This document shows, one piece after another, positions 53,572 to 64,000 of a stretch of 64,000 nt of DNA. The notes below the pieces were generated by a model. The model did not search any database, had not been told where the DNA came from, and saw only the letters and a list, made by a program, of their open reading frames with translations. The stretch covers positions 248,001 to 312,000 of the forward strand of contig BDSI01000049.1 in assembly GCA_003117195.1 (NCBI GenBank), read 5' to 3'. The stretch is from Eudorina sp. 2006-703-Eu-15 (taxonomy: Eukaryota; Chlorophyta; Chlorophyceae; Chlamydomonadales; Volvocaceae). The translations under genes and the position numbers were made by a program. Each line of letters starts with the position of its first letter. Position 1 is the first letter of the stretch.

Positions 53572-55970
53572 GAGCATTCAAAGGACCATGTGCGCCCGTG
53601 TTGGCGCGGGATGAAGCATGGCTACAGGGGTACATACCGTACAGCAGCACCGCTTAAGGCGAAGGTAAACCGCTTTGATGGGGGAGGCGGGGGCCCATGG
53701 GCCCGTCGCGAGGTCCTTCCTGGGGGGGGTCCATGACGGGTGCGAGTGTGTTTGGCTGGTGACACGCCCGCGTGCGTGTGTGTGTGTGTGTGTGTGTGTT
53801 GCTTAGGAGGGGGGAAGAGTGCGAAGGGAAGGGGCAGGCAGCGATGACCCTGAGGGCGGGGCGCGCTGGCAGCAGCAGCAGCAGCCGCCAGACAACGAAA
53901 CGAGAGGGTTGCATGCGGGAAAGGGGTCGGCATGCTTGTGCAGTTTCGGAGGCTTAGCGGGGGAGGATCATTCATTCATATGGAGGGGCTCGGGGGGCGG
54001 TGGCATGTCACGCCTCACGAGGGCTGGGCTGCGCTGCGCCGAGGAGGTCGGCGGTTTGTCATTTTCATTCATGGAATGTGCTGTCGTACATACATTTTCC
54101 TTCATGTATGAATTTGGCGTTGCTGCCGACCGACATGATGGTGTCGGGTTTTTCGTCGGCAGCAGCAGCAGCAGCATCCATGTCGCGAGCGGTCACGGTC
54201 ACACCGCCTGACAGAACCGAAACAAGACAGCCCAAGTCGGGCTGGGTACGCATTCCGCAAACGGCAGGACGGGGAAGGACGGTCGAAAGCGGTGGGGCGT
54301 GTGGGACACGACTTGTCTGGTGGTTGCTCAATTTCTTCCTTTCATGGGGCCATGATCCACGACAGGACAGGACAGGACAGGAAATCAATCATCCGCTCGC
54401 ACGCGGCCGTGTTGTTGGTTTGAGAGGACTCGTTTGTGCACACTTGGCTACCCACATTGGCAGCTGGGACGAACGACCACCCCTCTGAGTGCCCCCATCG
54501 CGCAGTTGGGTCATCTGCCGGGGGGGGGGGGAGCTGAAGGGGTTGAACTGAACAAACCAAACCTAAGGCCCAGCGCAGGGTGGAGGGGTGGGCTGGGGCG
54601 GTGCGGGGCGCCGCTGTTGTATGGGGACGGGATCGTACTGGACTACAGACCTTCGGCCCTTCGCAGCAGTGGGACAGGGGGAATGACCCGACCTCGACGT
54701 GTCGCAGCGGTGGTGGTTTCGGAGATCTTAACCCGGGGCCGGGGCCAGGGGCATCACGTGCGCGAGGTTGACGGCCGGGTGGTGGGTGTGTCCGAGGTTC
54801 GGGTCGCGCCGGGTCTCTGTACAGTGCAGCATGTCATCTGTTTGTTCGGTGGGCGGAGAAGTGCTTCTGCGACTGCGACTGCTCAAGAGCTTGGGGTGGG
54901 GTGTCCCGCCGCTGTCGATGCCGCTGTTCGGGACCCGTCGATGCGCAGGGTGAGGTTGGGTTCCGCAGATGGGTCGAGGTTCGTTCACAGGGGCGACGTG
55001 GGAGGGGGTTGACTGACGTTTACGAATGATTCATGGTTCAGCACCACAGCACACCGCACATCTGTCTTCGCACACATAGCGTGGAGCATGTGTCAGTTTT
55101 ATTATGTTTTCGTTGTACGGTTGGGGTTTTGTTGTTTCACCGGGACGGACGGCGGCCGGATGGGGTGAATCGGGTTTGGGTGGACGCCGCCCTGCCCTGC
55201 AACGCGATACAGCCCTCTGGACAGAGAGACAGACAAACTGATTGACTGACCGACCGACCGATGGACCGATGGCGGGCTCTGTGGGAGGTGCACAGCCCTG
55301 TGCCTGAGAGTTTTTCCAAGGCCGTGGTGCACTGGGTGCACCTTCCGGGCATACCGGGCCTTGTTAAGAGCCTTCAGGGTACTGTGGGACTTTACCCACA
55401 AATCACGTTATGATCATACAGATCACGATACGGTTCCTAGCGGCTTTAGGCCGCAGCGTCGGCGGCAAGCTGTTTGTTTGGCTGTCCGATGGCGCACTGA
55501 CAGTAACGGACCGGGTGCTTCCGTCCGTTGCGGCTCCGCATACAGTATCGTTGTCCAGTTTCCTTGTTGCCAAAAGGCTTGTCGGTTATGGATGTTGAAG
55601 ATCCGATTCTCAAATCGCTTCGCGGACCGCTTTGACTTAAGGTTCGGTCGGTCGGTTCTCCGCCGTAAAGCCCCCGTCAACTTCGTACTACGGCCCCTAA
55701 TCCTGGCCCATGGGTCGGTCCGTGTGACTTTGGGAAAGGATGCGACGCGCTCATCGTATTTGTTTAAAATCGTGCGTATGTGCACCTTCAGAAAACGCGC
55801 ACGGTTGCGCAACCAGGCCAAAAGCCACTGCACAACGCAAGACCCACCCAGGAAAAGAACCATTCGCCGCTCATCTGAGCCTGCTGGGCCTTGACCGCTC
55901 ACCGTCGCAGCTGCTCTCCGCAACCTTCGCGGAAGGACAGGAAGAAAGCCCATCACAAAATCCACCGACC
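53572..55970. other. Intergenic region, no gene seen
   Basis: Frames at 53819-54211 and 54434-55012 have no recognisable domains and show no splice pattern. There is a TG microsatellite at 53775-53800. The end of the region, closest to 55971, may include the 5' UTR of the sulfotransferase-like gene. Confidence 0.45.
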
Positions 55971-57816
55971 ATGATGCGGTATCTCTTTTCTGTCACGGAA
56001 AATGAGTGGAAAGAGTTTCAGTCGCGGACGGGCCCCCGAACCCCGCCCGTGGCCACGCGGCCAGGCCAGCTGGAGGTCCTGGGCGCGGGCTTTGGGCGAA
56101 CCGGCACCGCCAGCCTATGCGCGGCGCTCAACCGACTTGGTTACAACACACACCACATGATAGAGGTGCGCGCGTGTGACTGCTAGCGTGCTGCTGTCGC
56201 CGCGGGTTATGCCGCGGGTTGTTGCCGCGGGTTGTTGCCGCGGGTTGTTGCCGCGGGTTGTTGCCGCGGGTTGTTGCCGCGGGTTGTTGCCGGGGGTTGT
56301 TGCCGGGGGTTGTTGCCGGGGGTTGCAGGGGAGCGCACGTTCAGGGCGTGAGGTCGGGGCGGGGGGCTGGCGAGGGTTAGTGCACCTTGGGGTGCAGTTC
56401 GTGGCTGAGAGGAAAGGGTTTTGGGGGCCCATCCAGCGGGTAGAGGGTGGAGGGCTGACTGGTGGGGTGTGCACTCTGCAGGAAACGAAGCGTGCCGCTG
56501 CGTGGCACTGCGCTGCGCTGCACTCGCAGCGCGACGAGGGGGGGACGACGCAGGAGTAACGCCGCCTCGGGAGGCATCACGTAGAGTGCGGTGTTATGTG
56601 GTCCTATTCGGTACGGTGCAGTACTGTACGGAACAGTAAATGGCACGGTAGGTAGTGCCATATGCCCGAACCAAGCACTAGTCCCGTGCTTGTCAGCCAC
56701 GGCGCGCCCAGGCCGCTGCCATGGCTAACCTGGTGCGGCCTGCGCCCAAGCGCAAGAAACCCGGATGCTGCCTTTGCATGTGTCGAGGTCTACATACTCC
56801 GCTGTTTGCATGTGGATGATGGGTGCAGGTGGTGACGCATCCCGGCCAGGCCACGGCTTGGCTCCGCGCCACACGCGACCGAGCCGCAGGACGGCCCATC
56901 GACTGGGCCCGGGTGCTGGGGGCGCAGGGCTACACCGCCGCGGTGGACTGGCCGGCGGTGGGCTTCTTCCGAGAGCTGCTCGCGGCTAACCCGCAGGCGA
57001 GGGTGATTCTGACGCTGCGCGACTTTGACAAGTGGTACGACAGTGCGCGGAGTACGATCTTCGCCATTCGTGAGGCGGCGGCCTCGATCCGCCCACCGCC
57101 GTACCTGGCGCCGTGGTTTCGGGACCAGATCGACATGAGGCTCATGACGGAGGAGCTGATCTGGTGGGGCGCCTTCGCGGGGCGCTTCCATGACCGGGAG
57201 TACGCGCGGCAGGTGGGGCCAGTGGGCGGCGTGTGGAGCAGAGCGCGGAGTAGGAGGTTGCGCGGGGAGGATTAACCGTAATGTAGCGATAGCAGTGAGA
57301 AGAGAGGCGGCTCACGAAAGGGGTCACGCGCTTGCCTGCGCACACCGGCGCGGAAGCGCTTGCACGGAAGCGCGTGCGCTGTATGGCTGCAGTGTAATGT
57401 CTTCGCTTTGGACTGGGATGGGGCTGCCGTGCGCTGGTGTTGCTTGAGTATCCGCGTGTGGCCGCATGCATCTCAATTGCGCGTGTGAGGCCCTGCCGGC
57501 ACAACCCCCAACGCAGGTTTATGAGGTCCACATCGCCGAGGTGCGGCGCTGCGTGCCGCCTGGGCAGTTGCTGGAGTTCCGCGTGCAGGACGGCTGGGCC
57601 CCGCTGTGTGCCTTCCTCGACAAACCGGTCCCGGAGGAGCCCTTCCCGCACGTCAACGATGCGGCGGCCTTCAAGCGGCGCATCACGCACATGCGGGCAG
57701 CGTCCCGGCGGCTGGCGCTGCTGTTTGCGGCCGCCAACGTGCTGGTGGCGGCAGCATTGGTGGCGGCGGTTCTGCTGCTGTGGTTCCTGGTGACCGGTGG
57801 CATGTGCTGCAGGTGA
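55971..57816 (+). CDS. Sulfotransferase-like P-loop protein, C-terminally anchored
   Basis: Three exons: 55971-56165, 56829-57212, 57517-57816; all phase 0; 292 aa. The family is Sulfotransfer_4 (PF17784), short proteins with a PAPS-type fold whose activity is largely untested. Residues 38-46 (GAGFGRTGT) are the 5'-phosphosulfate-type loop, followed by SLCAALNRLGYNTHHM. Residues ~100-135 include DWPAVGFFRELL and RVILTLRDFDKWYDSA, the 3'-phosphate-binding region. Exon 3 gives LLEFRVQDGWAPLCAFLDKP, the usual late motif of the family. Residues ~259-285 form a single hydrophobic helix near the C-terminus, suggesting a tail anchor. The start was chosen as MMRYLF at 55971, just before the conserved part; the frame is open further upstream. 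Confidence 0.8.
56210..56324 (+). repeat. 13-bp GGGTTGTTGCCGC minisatellite in intron 1
   Basis: About nine head-to-tail units, the last few with GGG in place of CGC, within intron 56166-56828 of the sulfotransferase-like gene. Confidence 0.9.
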
Positions 57817-59249
57817 CATGCTACCACTGTGCCCCCGTGTAGGGTGACGTTGGAATTGGGTTGATCGTATTTGGGTGACCGTGTTGCGGCGTGGTGGTTG
57901 GTGTTTTTTCTTAACGTTCGTGGTTGGACTGTGCGGATGGACAAACTCCGCAAGCAGGTTGACGAGCAGGTTTGAGGTGTTTTGCTGCGGTTGGATAGGG
58001 GACTGCGTGAGCAGGTTCGAGGCCCTCAAGGTGTGCCCGATGTTACTGTTGTACTGCATGCACGTGTTAACAGCAGACTGGACCAATTCTAGACAATATT
58101 AACGTAAACAGATAATCACGGGACCTCTCTGTTGTATCACTAAAATCGTCCACACCACCGAGCAGTGGTAGCCGTGATAGCCGAGGACGCACACTTGACG
58201 GGCTGCAGGTCCTAAAGGCCACACGCGCCGAACACACACGCGGAACAAGCACAGCTCAGAAGCAGCGTTGCGGATGGAGGGGAAAAGCAAGCCAAGGGTT
58301 TGAAGCTGGCTCGCATACATCACATATGAGGGCAGCATACGTTAGGCAACAGCTCGCCGATCGCTACTAATCAATCACTGTGTAAAGTTGCACTCCTGCC
58401 CATCCGAGACCTGCAGATCCGAGGTTCCGCAGACTTCCTCGTCAGACACATTCAGTCCAGCAGTCTCGACCAGAGCCCCCGGTTGCCACTCCCTGACGAA
58501 ACAAACAATGAACACAAGAAACCATGACGCTGCCCAACCACACAGATTGGCACGGGTGCGCGGGTCAAGCCCTGACTCCTGACACGATCAGTGCCGTACG
58601 GACAATCATACACACATAAGGTCACGGCCATAGGTCTGACCCACGTCTTGGCACACGCGCAACATACAGCTGAGACGTCTCAAACCTGCTGCCGAACTTT
58701 GTGCGTTGGGCATTCTAGGGAACGCGATGGTGCGCTACGTGCGACACGTGAAGTGGCCGCGATGTGAACCTTGGCCTACGTGTCCTTGACACCGCACAGA
58801 ATGAAAGTGCGAATACATTCGGTATGCCACAAAGGTTAACGGGGCCAACCTAACGCGAAAGCAGCTCTCAGTTGCTAGCGACGAGGAAAATGCTACGAAT
58901 TTAGTAATACGACATCGCAAGGACCTAGATCGCCTGCATGTCTAAACCTGCCGTACGCGTTAGCGTCAGTAAGCCCACCGTAATATCGAAATGCCTGCAG
59001 CAGATTGCGCTCACAATGCGCGCAGCATTGCGCGTCCAGCATCGCACATAATACACGCACACATGAGCGGTATCCTGTTACTTTCCTACACCTGACCTTT
59101 GTCGAGGATTACTCAGCGTAGACCTGCCACATACCCATACTGTCTGCCATGTACTGCCACGACGCTCTGCCTTGTCCATATGACAATGTTGTCACCCTCC
59201 CTCAGGTCCGGCCTGTCATGTTCGTCGCTACCCTACCGCTCAAGCGTGT
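57817..59249. other. Convergent intergenic region
   Basis: Lies between the 3' ends of the sulfotransferase-like gene (+) and the low-complexity protein gene (-). TGTAA at 58381-58385 on the + strand is a possible poly(A) signal 565 nt after the stop. No gene is recognised. Confidence 0.45.
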
Positions 59250-62200
59250 TTACAGCTGAGCCGTTGAGAATAAGCGTTCCTGCAGCAAAAACTCATCAAA
59301 GTCAGCCGCGATGTCTTGCAGCGGCTCCTCCGAGGCTGCCTTCCAGATATCCGCTGGGGCTGCCGCCTTGCCATTGCCACGCGGGACAGCGGACTGGACC
59401 TCGGACCAGCTCGTCGGCTGGCTACCAGGCCCGGCCCAGCCGGCCTGGGCGAACCTCCCATCTGCTGTCACCGGCTGTACAGGCCCAATTGTGTCGATTA
59501 TCGCCCACGCCAGGTCCGGGTCGGCGATGGCCGGGTCCGGTCCTGGGACAACAGAGTCCGGGTTTGACATATGTAATTTGTAAAGCAGGTCAAGCTCATC
59601 ATCTTGAAGAGCCTCATACTCTCGGTGCGCAAGGCCATGGAGTGCGTTGGCGTTGATGTCAGCTGCCGCAGCGCTTGCAAAGTCAGGCCGCAGAGGCGCC
59701 TCGGCTACCGGAGGCGCGATCGTAGCCGCGGGCTCTGCATACGACCCGAACCGCGGTTCTAGCCCATGGGCTATGCCCGGCCCATGCTGGTAGCCGTAGC
59801 CAGTGCTTTCTGCGGCTAGCGTCATTGTATGGTCCTGGCCAGACCAGAATTGCATCCCTTGCTGGTACGGCAGTTGGTAAAGTGACGGCTGTGACGGCCC
59901 AGCCATGAAGGGGCCTGCAACCGGAGGAGGCACCCCGGCTGGATAGCAATACGTTGCCGCCATGTTCCAAGCGCCCGCAGGGTGCTCGGCGGCGGGAGCA
60001 GCATTGTAGAAGGGATGCTGGAACCCGCAGGCAGGGTAGACAGGTGTGCCAGCCCCGTACCAATCTGCGCCGTACGCATATGGCATGTACTGATCGCCGT
60101 ACGTTCCGTAAGCTTGCTGCATTGGTGCAACACCATGCGTCCAGGAAGTCAAGGTCCTGCTGCTGCCGCTGCTGATGGACGTACCCCTGCAGCCAAGGAT
60201 GCCGTTGCTACTGCCGTTGGAGCTAGCCGCCGAGCTGGTTGACGCCGTTCGTCCGGAACTATCGCGTTGGTTAGCGGCTGCCAGCCTCTGCGCGGACCAG
60301 CCCGAGGATGGATCCACAGCCAAAACGGAACCCTGGGCACCGGGTGTGTTGCGCAGCCGAAAGAGCTGGTCTGACGATGGAATGCTGTGGAGCAAGTCCA
60401 AGGCAACCTGTACACCGTTGGGGCTGCCGCCCGTCCCGCACGCTGCCATTTGCGGCGCCTCCGTTAGGCCGGACCGCTGCGGCTCCGACGCAGTTCCCGG
60501 CATGGCGCTGCTACGTGATTTTGCTGCAGCGCTCAAACCCATGGTGCGCGCGACGTCTGCTTGTAGGCCAACCTGCTTTAGTTGCGCACTTAGCGTCGCA
60601 GGCTGTAGGGGCGGCACCGGAATGTTCTTCGTGGCGCCCTGGCCGCCGTCATGGTTGAGGTTCAATTCCCGGAAAGGCTGCGGCTGGGCGTTGCGCGTTG
60701 TGAACTGCCGCGGAGGTCGCGGCGGCAGCGAAGTCGGCAGTTTTTCCTTCGAATCATGGACGGCATACGAAAGCGCCTGGGGGCCGCGCTGGTTGTTGCC
60801 CTGCAGCAGTTGCGGCGGCCCTGCAACTGGCATCACTCCCAGCACAAATGCATCGCGCCGGCCCTTGCTGGAGGACGTGGTTGTCTTGTCCGAATCTCGA
60901 TACGACCCACTGCCCATGCTCAAATTCCGCCGTTGCAGCTGCGGCACATTCTCCACAGCATCGCTCTCTTCCGAGCCAGAACCCGCTTTGTGATTCGATG
61001 AAGGCCTTGTTGCGTCGTAAGCAGACTGACGTGGAACCTTCGGTGCGCTCGCGCCGGGCACCTCCGTCGTTGCCGCAGGCGCAGGAAGGCGGCAGGCGAT
61101 CAGGGGCCTTGGATCCAAAACTGCTGCGGCGGTCAAGCCCTTGACGTCTTCGGGGTGCGATGATGTCGGCGCACAAGGTCCCGGCAAGCTGGCTGTGCGC
61201 TCAGCCAAGCCAAGCGCCAGTGTACCGTCGCCTGAGCCATTGCCCTTGTCAGCCGCACACTGCACATCGGCCTTGTCGATGACGCCGGTCGCACAGCTTG
61301 GCCGCGGCAGGGGATACGCACACTCCGGAACTCCTAAAGCTTGAGGGTCGGACGATGGCACTTGCGGCGTGGACTCTTCGCCTGGTTGGGTCGCCGTAGA
61401 TTTGGCTGCTGCGCCGTCAGGCAGCTGCCGGCGGCAAACCTTAGAGGAGGCCTCGGCGCCGGCTCTGTTGCGACGGATGAGGGACGCGATAGGCATCTCG
61501 TCACTCAGGCACGAGAGTAGATCTTCATCACTGTTGGTGCCGTGTGCACCCGCGTCGTTGTTGGCAGCAACCGGAGTTTCCGCTGTCGTAGCCGCATCAG
61601 GTCGGTGATCTTCCAGCCGAATAGGATCGGACGACACGGGATGCCTGAGTGCCCGTACACGGCGGCGGACACGGTCCTCTCCAGCCCCACTGATCAGCGG
61701 TACTGTGGAAGGTACGGCGTTGCTTGCGTCTTGTACAGAGCCTACAGCGTTCAGCAGCAGCGGGAGCAAGAGGCCTGTGCGCGGCTGGAACGTCCTCTTT
61801 TCTGCCAATGGTCGTGCCGGCAGGGACACATCCACATTGTAACGGTTACATTAACCTAGCCACGGCAGCAACCTGAAGATGTTTGGAGAGCAGGCACGGA
61901 GATGGAGACATACTGAACGGCAGAATATTGCATACCTTCGAGGCGCTTGGAACGACGAATGCAGCCATCGTACTTGGAGCGCAACCGTCGGCTGTGCGAA
62001 ATGGTGTCCTCGAGGCTAGGACGGCCGTCATCCTCCCACGTAGCCGCAGCAGTCTTTTGATACCACCTGAAAAATGCACAGCAGACCGGCAAGGTTGTAC
62101 TGTAAACTGTTACGTACATTAAAGAATCGAGGCCAGGTCGAGAGTCTTTACAGGTTCGCTTTGATTTGTTCGGTTTGTCCAGGGATTCATGCCTTGAATT

Positions 62201-62437
62201 GGATGAGATCCACGCCTTGATTGGGTGAGATCGTCAGAAAAAAGCAGACCCCCAAAGGCTGACCCTCTTCCGGACTTACTTGGAGACGTCGTCCAAAATC
62301 GGCTTGCAACCAGCCCTCTCCTCGAAGTTATGCCACCAAATATTGAAAGGTTCCCAAAATCCTGACGGACGACGGCCAGACTTGCTTGCAGGTCGCGATT
62401 CCATCAACTGATGTCGGAGTCGAGGCCCCTGCGACAT
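59250..62437 (-). CDS. 946-aa protein with aromatic/basic N-terminal module, unknown
   Basis: Three exons: 62280-62437, 61936-62066, 59250-61801. Phases 2 and 1 match at both introns and the total (2841 nt) is a whole number of codons. The start is MSQGPRLRHQ. Residues ~27-96, spanning all three exons, look globular: FWEPFNIWWHNFEERAGCKP, then a WYQK segment, ending SHSRRLRSKYDGCIRRSKRL. This Trp-rich then basic pattern could be a DNA-binding or protein-binding domain, but I cannot name a family. The rest is Ser/Ala/Pro/Gln/Gly-rich with Tyr/Met-rich stretches (~580-700) and an acidic C-terminus (DFDEFLLQERLF). The layout recalls algal transcription regulators; that is inference. TGTAA overlaps the stop codon (59250-59254). 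No signal peptide or membrane helix. Confidence 0.7.
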
Positions 62438-63443
62438 GGCCAACCATTATTGCTCGACAATCTGACGGTCAAAGGTACTGCACAGAAGCACAAACGGTAA
62501 TGCTTATGCCCAAAGCGGTCGTCGATGGTCAGGCTACTGGGTTGCCCGATTGAGCTCGCGTTTGGTTTCCTGCAGCTGCGTGTGTGGCAGTAGTTGTTTA
62601 CGTCCTACATGAAAGTCCTCACCGTTGTTCAGCCAAGCACGGTGTCGATGTGAAGTTGACTAGCCCCCAAACGTCCGATCAAGCAATCATGTGTGCCTTG
62701 AGAATTTAATGTGTCAAGCTTTTCATTGCTTTCTGAATTCAGGTATGGAATTGGGTTTCGTAGTATTAAGAACTCATCAGGTCCAAGAGTACGACATGAT
62801 GCCGTGCGGTGGTGCAGGGGGGGCAGCATGCACATCACAGCGCACAGCACACTTCTGGCACGGGACGACGGGAGCAAAGCCGGCAATGCATGGTCGCGTG
62901 CTTCCGCTGCCTCGGGCTTGCTGCTTTTTTGTTAATTTTGGTAGCGCGCGGGCATTTACCTAGCACAGCTTACACAAGTGGCCTTGTGCAACAACGCGAA
63001 CCCTTGACAGTATACTACAGGCAGCAGCAGTGTAAGCATATGGCATCCATGATGCTACGTGCTTGCATTACGCCAAAAACGCCATTTTCGTGCGCGATGT
63101 CAACACGCGGTTCGCCACCTGCCAATCCCGTCCCTGTCATTTAAAGGAATTATTTTGTGCGTACAGGAAGAAGATATCCTTTGAATCACAGCATTGACAG
63201 CCATGCGGATGGGGCTTTGGTCGGCCTTACGCACGGCACACGCGTTGCGTCGCTGAACGGCCCTGACAACGTGTATGAAGCGAGCCTCTCCAACATAAAT
63301 ACGTCCAGGGCATGCTTTGACCTCCAAACCTACAGCATGCTTTGACCTACTACAAACCTACTTCCCGTTCAAAACATCAAACGCTGCTTGTTTCAACCGC
63401 GAAACGGTGAACGAGGTCGAAAGCGTAGACCAAGGTCGTCGAT
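62438..63443. other. Divergent promoter region
   Basis: About 1 kb between the starts of the 946-aa protein gene (-) and the J-domain gene (+). No gene seen; short open frames have no domain. It probably holds both promoters. No clear TATA box was chosen. Confidence 0.5.
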
Positions 63444-64000
63444 ATGAGCATGAGCACTCTTATGCCGAAAATCTGCCCTTCGTCAGGAGGTCATAGGTTT
63501 GCGTTGCCACGGTGCTTGAGCAGCCATTTTCAATCCCCTTGTGTAGTAACTATTGCAAAGCGCCATTCAGCGGAATGGCATCACCGTCGGACAACACGGG
63601 TGTATTCGACGGCCACTCGGCAGGAGACGGATGTCGAAGCGGACGTCGAGCAGGACTTTTATTCGCTGTTGGGCGTGGTGAGTTCACGCGACAAATGCAC
63701 AGCGCCATATTACGCACACACACGCAGAGCGGCGAATTCGCCTGCCCCGCTTGGTTGTGACGCGCGAGTGACGTAACCGGCTGACAGCAGACCCCTCCTG
63801 CTTCTGTGCCCCCTCCCCAACGTTTCCTAAGAGCCCACTGGCCGACGCCCGCGAAATTAAGCGTGCGTACTACAGCATGATGCGGACATGCCACCCGGAC
63901 CGCTCTGCTGACAGCGAGTCCACCGAGTTTTGCGCACTTCTGAACGATGTCTACGAGGTGGGCAGATGATGCACTGCCGAGCGCTGGGATGATGGTTCCC
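63444..64000 (+). CDS. J-domain co-chaperone, chloroplast ferredoxin-J type (5' end)
   Basis: Partial gene running off the right edge. Exon 1 63444-63677 (GTGAGT donor), exon 2 63832-63957 (GTGGGC donor), both phase 0. Residues 1-~65 are Ser/Arg/His-rich with few acids, like a chloroplast transit peptide. The J-domain then starts DFYSLLGV, crosses the intron and continues through REIKRAYYSMMRTCHPD, including the HPD tripeptide that stimulates Hsp70 ATPase, to FCALLNDVYE. The spacing and the ESTEFCALLNDVYE ending resemble plant and algal CDJ3-5-type proteins, which carry a ferredoxin-like 4Fe-4S domain after the J-domain. That part would lie beyond 64000, so the subtype is inferred. J-domain call is firm. 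Confidence 0.85.

Overview
This window is nuclear DNA from a volvocine green alga (Chlamydomonas/Gonium/Volvox group). The evidence is GC-rich, intron-dense genes with GTGAG/GTAAG donors and pyrimidine-CAG acceptors, a pherophorin extracellular-matrix gene with a Ser-Pro hydroxyproline-rich spacer, heavy satellite load, and TGTAA-type poly(A) signals. The species cannot be fixed from the sequence alone.

Layout. 0.26-5.3 kb and 23.3-26.5 kb are two direct copies of one segmental duplication. Copy 2 carries the 3' end of a large leucine-rich-repeat (LRR) gene; copy 1 carries only a truncated remnant of it. 5.3-18.4 kb is a nested graveyard of DNA transposons and foldback repeats, including a 1.65-kb terminal-inverted-repeat (TIR) element with subterminal CTGACAG motifs, a 2.4-kb element with 275-bp TIRs, and an 8.25-kb composite. 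18.6-22.5 kb (+) is a pherophorin whose N-terminus looks like a peritrophin-type chitin-binding domain. 26.2-37.9 kb (-) is an 18-exon LRR gene (LRRC40-like) whose exon phases all agree (1168 aa); several of its introns are filled with satellites, including (TAGGGG)n. 37.9-42.1 kb is intergenic with a decayed hAT-like transposase fragment. 42.1-44.3 kb (+) is an intronless, membrane-anchored polysaccharide pyruvyl transferase family protein. 47.1-53.6 kb (+) is a 7-exon SLC22/organic-cation-transporter-type MFS carrier (952 aa). 56.0-57.8 kb (+) is a small sulfotransferase-like protein with a C-terminal membrane anchor. 59.25-62.4 kb (-) is a 3-exon, 946-aa low-complexity protein with an aromatic/basic N-terminal module. 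63.4-64 kb (+) is the 5' end of a J-domain protein resembling the chloroplast ferredoxin-J (CDJ3-5) type; it runs off the window.

Functional links are modest. The pherophorin, the pyruvyl-transferase-like protein and the sulfotransferase-like protein could all contribute to an acidic, sulfated matrix, but that is inference from family. The most unusual signal is architectural: introns of two unrelated genes (the LRR gene and the MFS carrier) share a motif just upstream of the acceptor, and in two introns an inverted copy lies near the donor. That gives intron ends which look like terminal inverted repeats, as expected for introner-like mobile introns.
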